Shown here piece after piece: positions 59,639 through 64,000 of a stretch of 64,000 bases of DNA. The notes beneath the pieces were generated by a model. That model ran no database searches and was not told the origin of the DNA. It saw only the letters and a program-made list of their open reading frames with translations. Position numbers and translations under genes: made by a program. The first letter of the stretch is position 1, and every line of letters begins with the position of its first letter. This DNA comes from Zymoseptoria tritici IPO323 (Eukaryota > Ascomycota > Dothideomycetes > Mycosphaerellales > Mycosphaerellaceae), in contig NC_018207.1 of NCBI RefSeq assembly GCF_000219625.1, positions 372,001 to 436,000 of the forward strand, written 5' to 3'.

Positions 59639-60296
59639 GAGATGGGAAGCTCGCGTGGGAGATTCTGTGAGACGATAGAAGCAACGGACTAGATTGACAG
59701 AAGAAACCATGAAGCTGTCCGACACGGCACGAAGACTCACCGCACCTGGTAGCATGTCCGAATTGAAGCTGGTGTTGAGAGCAAGCTGTGCGGGATGGAG
59801 AGACAGCGACGGGACAGAACAAGGCGCAACGAATTACACAGTGGCCCAAATTCTCTGCCTAGCGTTACAAAAGCAAATAAAAAGAGAGCAAATCGACCGA
59901 CAACCCTCATTCCTCCACGTTCTCAACCCGCCCAAGGATCAAATAGCATACCCTTTCCATGGAAACTGCTCGACATGTTGAATGCTTTGCCACAGAGGAG
60001 TCGTGCGACCCGACCGTTGAGTTTTCCAATTCTGCACAAACTTGTGAAGTCCGAAGCACCCTCTCTTTCTCTCCGATGTCTTTGCAGGGCGACCACACCG
60101 GAACAATACCCGTTCTTCGTTCTAGAGGCGGCCTTTCACGGCGCTGTGGTCATTCTTCCCGAGGTGGCTCTGTTTCCTGGTTGAGGCAACGTGCGTACCC
60201 TTCGGCTTCTGGGATGTCGGTGATCTTATGACAAACCTTTTTGGAAAAGGGTATGAGACTCAGCGATGTTCAGATAACACAGCGATGCAGGCAGGC
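59639..60296. other. intergenic, 658 bp
   Basis: 3' regions of PCT1 and of the convergent small secreted protein gene. Nothing else supported. Confidence 0.45.
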
Positions 60297-60764
60297 TTAG
60301 ACCTGCAATAGGCCAAGACAACCTCAGGCTCCGCAAGCCTTGCACCGTTCAGAGACTTACCGAGGCAAAAACGTCGCAACCAGAGTATCGCCAGCATGGA
60401 AGTTTGATATCCGGCGTGCCCTTGCCCATCCTCTGAGGATAGATGCCCAGAAAGTGACTAGAAGGGCGGAAGGTCAGCAATGTCTCGGATTCAAGGGTAT
60501 GAGAAGCGGAATAAGACCTGCTCGCATAGACCGAGAGACAATCTCGGACCGCTGCAGGTCTTCTGCCGTTCGGTTTACTTACCATGAGCCCCAGATCGCG
60601 TCACCGGGCATGCCCTTGCTGCAATGCTGGATGTCGTTGTTGCTGTCAGTGACTGGGAAGGGATTGGATGAGGAGGCATTGAGAGAAGAACTCACGCCAT
60701 CGGCAAAGGCAGTGGAGGCGAGCGACAATAGAGCGATCGCGGCGGAGAGCTGGAAGATGTGCAT
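60297..60764 (-). CDS. candidate small secreted Cys-containing protein (effector-like)
   Basis: Four short exons (60764-60696, 60626-60583, 60457-60361, 60302-60297) with introns of 69, 125 and 58 bp join in frame to 71 aa. Every junction has GTRAGT and YAG. Residues 1-21 (MHIFQLSAAIALLSLASTAFA) form a clear signal peptide. The mature ~50 aa have four Cys (HCSKG, GSCHF, LPCW, SGCD). Small size, secretion, even Cys count and many introns are typical of fungal effector candidates; no family is recognised. The last exon would supply only one codon and the stop, so the 3' end may differ. If intron 1 is retained the frame also stays open for a while. Confidence 0.5.
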
Positions 60765-61190
60765 GATGCTCGTCGTGTTCTTGGTTGCGAAGTGCGTAGA
60801 GGAATGCGGCAATCTTTGGAAGGCTGTTTCGTCTGAACCGGACGGAAGTGTCGCGGGGGTATAATGTCAAGGTCGGAGCAGGAGGAGGCAAGAAGGAAGT
60901 ACAGAAGTGCAGCGTGTCATCAGTCCATCGAACTAATAATCTTTCCCGGTCGCAGGGCCAGCACCGGGGCCAGGATCGGGCTTCTATTCAAACCATTGGT
61001 CTCCTTCCTTGCGAACAGGTCGTCCGAGCCCATGCTCCAGAGACCAGGTCAGTGCTGGCCGTTCCAATCCCACCAAGACGCTAGAGAGCGGATACAAGGT
61101 GATTGGGAAGATGCAGGGGTTTTGCGAGGCACAATGATGTCTGCCTCGTAAATAGGCTTCGAGGCTGTGAGCATGAATTTATCATAGTCG
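60765..61190. other. promoter region between the small secreted protein gene and the MITE
   Basis: About 430 bp with no supported gene. Confidence 0.4.
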
Positions 61191-61199
61191 CCATGGACG
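61191..61199 (+). repeat. 9-bp target site duplication of the MITE, left copy (CCATGGACG)
   Basis: CCATGGACG recurs at 61601-61609 immediately outside the other end. Confidence 0.9.
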
Positions 61200-61600
61200 G
61201 GGAAATGATAAATACAGGGAACGAGGTCGCTAAATACCGGTCTCTGCCCCCCTCTTCTGCCGGCCCGCAATCTAATAAGCTTAATTTACATACTGTCTCT
61301 TCGAACAGCGCGGCCGCATACTTATCGGGCAAGCCCGACGCGGCCGCGAGCTTTAACATAGTTTTGCGCTGCCTTCGCAACTCGTTTTAAGAAAATGTAG
61401 ATGCTAAATACGTTGCGAAGGTAGCGCAAAACTATATTAAAGCTCGCGGCGACCTAGGGAGCCTGCGACCGGCAGTCGGGCGCCGCGCCCCTCGAAAAGG
61501 ACGCTGTATATAGGCAGCTGTAAGTCCACATACACGCTACCTTTGTAGTCAGCTGGAGACCGGTATTTAGCGACCTCGTTCCCTGTATTTATCATTTCCC
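61200..61600. mobile_element. 401-bp MULE-type MITE with internal palindrome
   Basis: Perfect 45-bp terminal inverted repeats (61200-61244 and 61556-61600, starting GGGAAATGATAAATACAGGG) and a 9-bp target duplication define a non-autonomous element. Nine-base duplications are characteristic of Mutator-like transposases. The interior contains a second palindrome with 39-bp arms (61343-61381 and 61412-61450) that differ at two positions, both of C/T or G/A type, so a single strand could fold into a long hairpin. It has no coding capacity. It sits between the small secreted protein gene and the 3' end of the GTPase gene. Confidence 0.92.
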
Positions 61601-61609
61601 CCATGGACG
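61601..61609 (+). repeat. 9-bp target site duplication of the MITE, right copy
   Basis: CCATGGACG, same as 61191-61199. Confidence 0.9.
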
Positions 61610-62095
61610 GCTCAACGTTCGTTGACGCCTGCAATAATCAAACAAAACACAATCACCCCTCCTTCGGCGACCGTGTTCAACCCGGCCAATGTTCTCTTGA
61701 CTTCGAACTGATCGTTTCAGCGTGACCACTACCAGGAACCGAAGGCAGTCGTTCAGAATGGTAGTGTTGGGTATCATATCTACATTACAATCATACTTTG
61801 AAAAAGCCCGCCTCCTTTCTCGTCCCTCTCGAAGTAGTGCCCGAACTGATCTTACATGCCATAAGATGCCCACACTCATCTGCGATCCATTCTCATCCTC
61901 TGCTTCGACACTTCAACGCATACCGCCCATTTCCACATCTTCCTGCGGAAAGCTCTCGGCGATTCCATACTGCTCTTTCGCGTGTGCCACGACAGAAGAG
62001 ATGAAGTCGCCATCCTACGGCCCGTCTTCATCGTCGTGTTCGCGGATCGCTGCCTCTTCGAAGGGGTGGGCTTGTGCAAGAGCAGAGTCGCCATC
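61610..62095. other. 3' flank of the GTPase gene, 486 bp
   Basis: Probably the 3' UTR of the minus-strand gene. The strand opposite the acidic tail shows long shadow frames only. Confidence 0.45.
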
Positions 62096-64000
62096 CTAAA
62101 GCTCATCATCGTCTGTGCGCATCGCTTCCCTCTCGACATGTCTATCATCATGGCCAGCAGATCCCGCTTCAGCGTCCTCCGCGGAAGTATCTCCATTGCC
62201 AGCTGAGCCTCCCTCGGCATCGTCCTCGTTCTCATCTTCGGTATCGGAGTCGACCATAAAGGCTTCGTCATCGTCATCGTCAATCTCCTCCTTGATGTTG
62301 TCACCACCGGCAGCGCCATCAGCAGCATCCGAGTCGCTCCTGAGACTCTTCAGCTTCTCAAGATCGGCCTCGATGATCTCTTGGAACCATCCGTCCACCT
62401 CTTCGATGAGCATATCGACCTCCCGCTTCGCGCTCCTCTCTTGAGGCGACATCCTCACCAGGTCGACTTGTATGCCACCGATAATGGTCAGGTAGTCCCG
62501 CTGCATGGAGACGAAGATACCATCCGCTTTCTCGAGAAGGGACTTGCGGACTTTGTCGCAGAGTGCCAGCAGAGAGGCGCGTACAGCAGCGACGGCTTGG
62601 TTGAACATTGAGCTCTTATTAGCGGCCACGTGATTTTCCATGAGACCCTTCATGCGCATGAACATGCCTTTACCACTCTCGCTCGTGCAACCATCGTAGA
62701 CAGGCGCCATGGCTTCCATGATGCTCGGCGTGAACTCACGGTTGATCTCTCTTTGGCCTTCATTGAACACTCCCACCTCTGTGTTGACGATGTCGTTGAA
62801 GATGGCAGCATATTGTGTCAACTGTTGTCCGAGACGCCCGACTTGTGCGAGGCCGTGGCCTTTGGCTCGACACCTGGCGTCGACTGCAGCATGGAACTGC
62901 TTGAGTGTTGACTGTGCACACTTGCTGAACGTCTTGAGGATGTGAGGGAGACGACGTTGAAACGTCTTCTCCCACAAGGTACCAAGCTGCTTGTAGATCG
63001 GCTCAACGAGCTCTCCATTCCAGTCGCGATGGTAGACTCCGGCTCGACGGACGGTGGCTTTGTAAGTCGAATGGTGAAGGCCGCCCTCGGCGCGAGAGGC
63101 GTTCCACTTGGCCACGGTCAGGGGAGCTTCGATTTCGCCCTTTTGAGCTGCTACGTGGAATTCTGCGAAAAGCTGGTCCTCTAGCGTGGTAATAGTCTCC
63201 TCAAGCGTCTCTTTCACCACCCTCTCGAGGGACTTGTCGAGCTGCTTGAGCTTGGACTGAAGGAATGACTTCTCAGTGTCTCTCTGGCCGTTAGTCAGTT
63301 TGACGCCGTTGCCATCGTCAGAAGACCAGAGCTCGAGCGAGGTCAGAAGCTGGGCGACGCTGTTGAGGAAACGCCTGCAGCCCGCTTGTCGACCCTTCTC
63401 GGTCAGCTTCTTGCAGTGTGCCTGGAGCTGTGGGATCTCGGTTTGCTCGACAGTCGTGAAGCCAGCAACATCATTGTCCTTGCGGAGACGGTCGGAGAGT
63501 TTTTGATATGCGCGGCTGCTCACCTGGGAAATTGTTAGCGATGAAAGATGCTGCTAGAGCAATGGCGCATACGCAGAACACTGGCAGGCTCTCGGCAACC
63601 TCATTGTAGTCTCTTATTTCCTCAGCCGGATCAAAATTCTCTGGATCCTCCTCCTGAGCGGTTTCTTCATCAATCTCACGAATTCCCTGCGCAAAATCCT
63701 GTTCTGAATGCGAAGTTAGCTGTGAACGTGGCTTGTCCGGAAGCGCAAATACTTACTGATCGCAGCACGCGAGTACTCGTTCCTGCCGGTGATGCATAAA
63801 GCGCTCTGCTCGGCATCGATGGCTTCCGCCTCACCCTCAAGCTTGCCGATAGCCTCTCTGAGCTCGGTCATCCTTTCATCGATCTCTCTCTTCTCCTTGC
63901 GAGCCTCTCTCTTCAAGCTCTTGAATTCGTCGAGCTTTTCTTCAACAACTTGAACTGTCAAAGGCTCTGCCGATAGGCTGATGGTGTTCTCGTCGTCTTC
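62096..64000 (-). CDS. dynamin-like / nuclear GTPase SLIP-GC-type protein, C-terminal part
   Basis: The gene enters from beyond the window on the minus strand. Visible exons are 64000-63757, 63703-63573 and 63523-62096, with introns of 53 and 49 bp. The first exon is a Lys/Glu-rich coiled coil (EKLDEFKSLKREARKEKREI) ending near ALCITGRNEYSRAAIK. The middle exon reads QDFAQGIREIDEETAQEEDP. The long exon has SSRAYQKLSDRLRKDND and a helical stalk-like region (RRFLNSVAQLLTSLELWSSDD, HHSTYKATVRRAGVYHRDWN), ending in a very acidic tail. This block order matches fungal proteins annotated as nuclear GTPase SLIP-GC or P-loop dynamin-like. The GTPase domain itself is outside the window, so activity cannot be judged. 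Confidence 0.8.

Overview
The window reads as nuclear DNA of a filamentous ascomycete, most likely a plant-associated Dothideomycete (inference). The signs are genes with short introns (mostly 44-76 bp) that start GTRNGT and end YAG with CTGAC/CTAAC-like branch sites, pyrimidine-rich leaders, a cutinase, a GH127 glycosidase, a STAND/ankyrin receptor, and repeats carrying the CpA-to-TpA mutations of repeat-induced point mutation (RIP). Genes are monocistronic and lie on both strands.

Left arm (1-37.9 kb): the 3' end of a DUF1761-like gene, two unrecognised genes, a cytochrome P450, a cutinase, a GH127 beta-L-arabinofuranosidase-type enzyme whose 5' end is hard to model, an OPT-family oligopeptide transporter, a large NACHT-ankyrin (NLR-like) gene with near-identical repeats, an aldo-keto reductase, an 'ilp/apoptosis inhibitor'-type protein, a GPI-type Cys-rich surface protein, a mitochondrial carrier, a kelch-type single-pass membrane protein, the Fe-S assembly WD40 protein Cia1, and a Sok1/TCP11 protein. 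P450, cutinase, GH127 and OPT are consecutive and could jointly serve growth on plant surfaces.

Centre (37.9-48.5 kb): one nested transposon block. A Mutator-like (MULE) element with about 109-bp terminal inverted repeats is split inside its transposase gene by a complete 6,956-bp Ty3/Gypsy chromovirus (378-bp LTRs, TG...CA ends, ACGGT target duplication, gag-protease-RT-RNaseH-integrase-chromodomain). Both are wrecked by RIP. Between the chromodomain and the 3' LTR, on the opposite strand, lies a decayed coding region with spliceosomal-type introns and a Cys-rich N-terminus: a gene carried antisense inside the retroelement. This is the most unusual object in the window.

Right arm (48.5-64 kb): about 5.2 kb with no gene I can support, then an F-box-like/2EXR-type gene, a PP2C phosphatase (Ptc2/Ptc3 type) with a GC-AG intron, choline-phosphate cytidylyltransferase (Pct1), a candidate small secreted Cys-containing protein, a 401-bp MULE-type MITE with perfect 45-bp TIRs and a 9-bp target duplication, and the 3' part of a dynamin-like/SLIP-GC-type GTPase gene that runs off the end.

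No tRNA, rRNA or CRISPR array was recognised. Exon junctions were deduced by eye from frame and splice consensus. Family names rest on motifs, not on searches.
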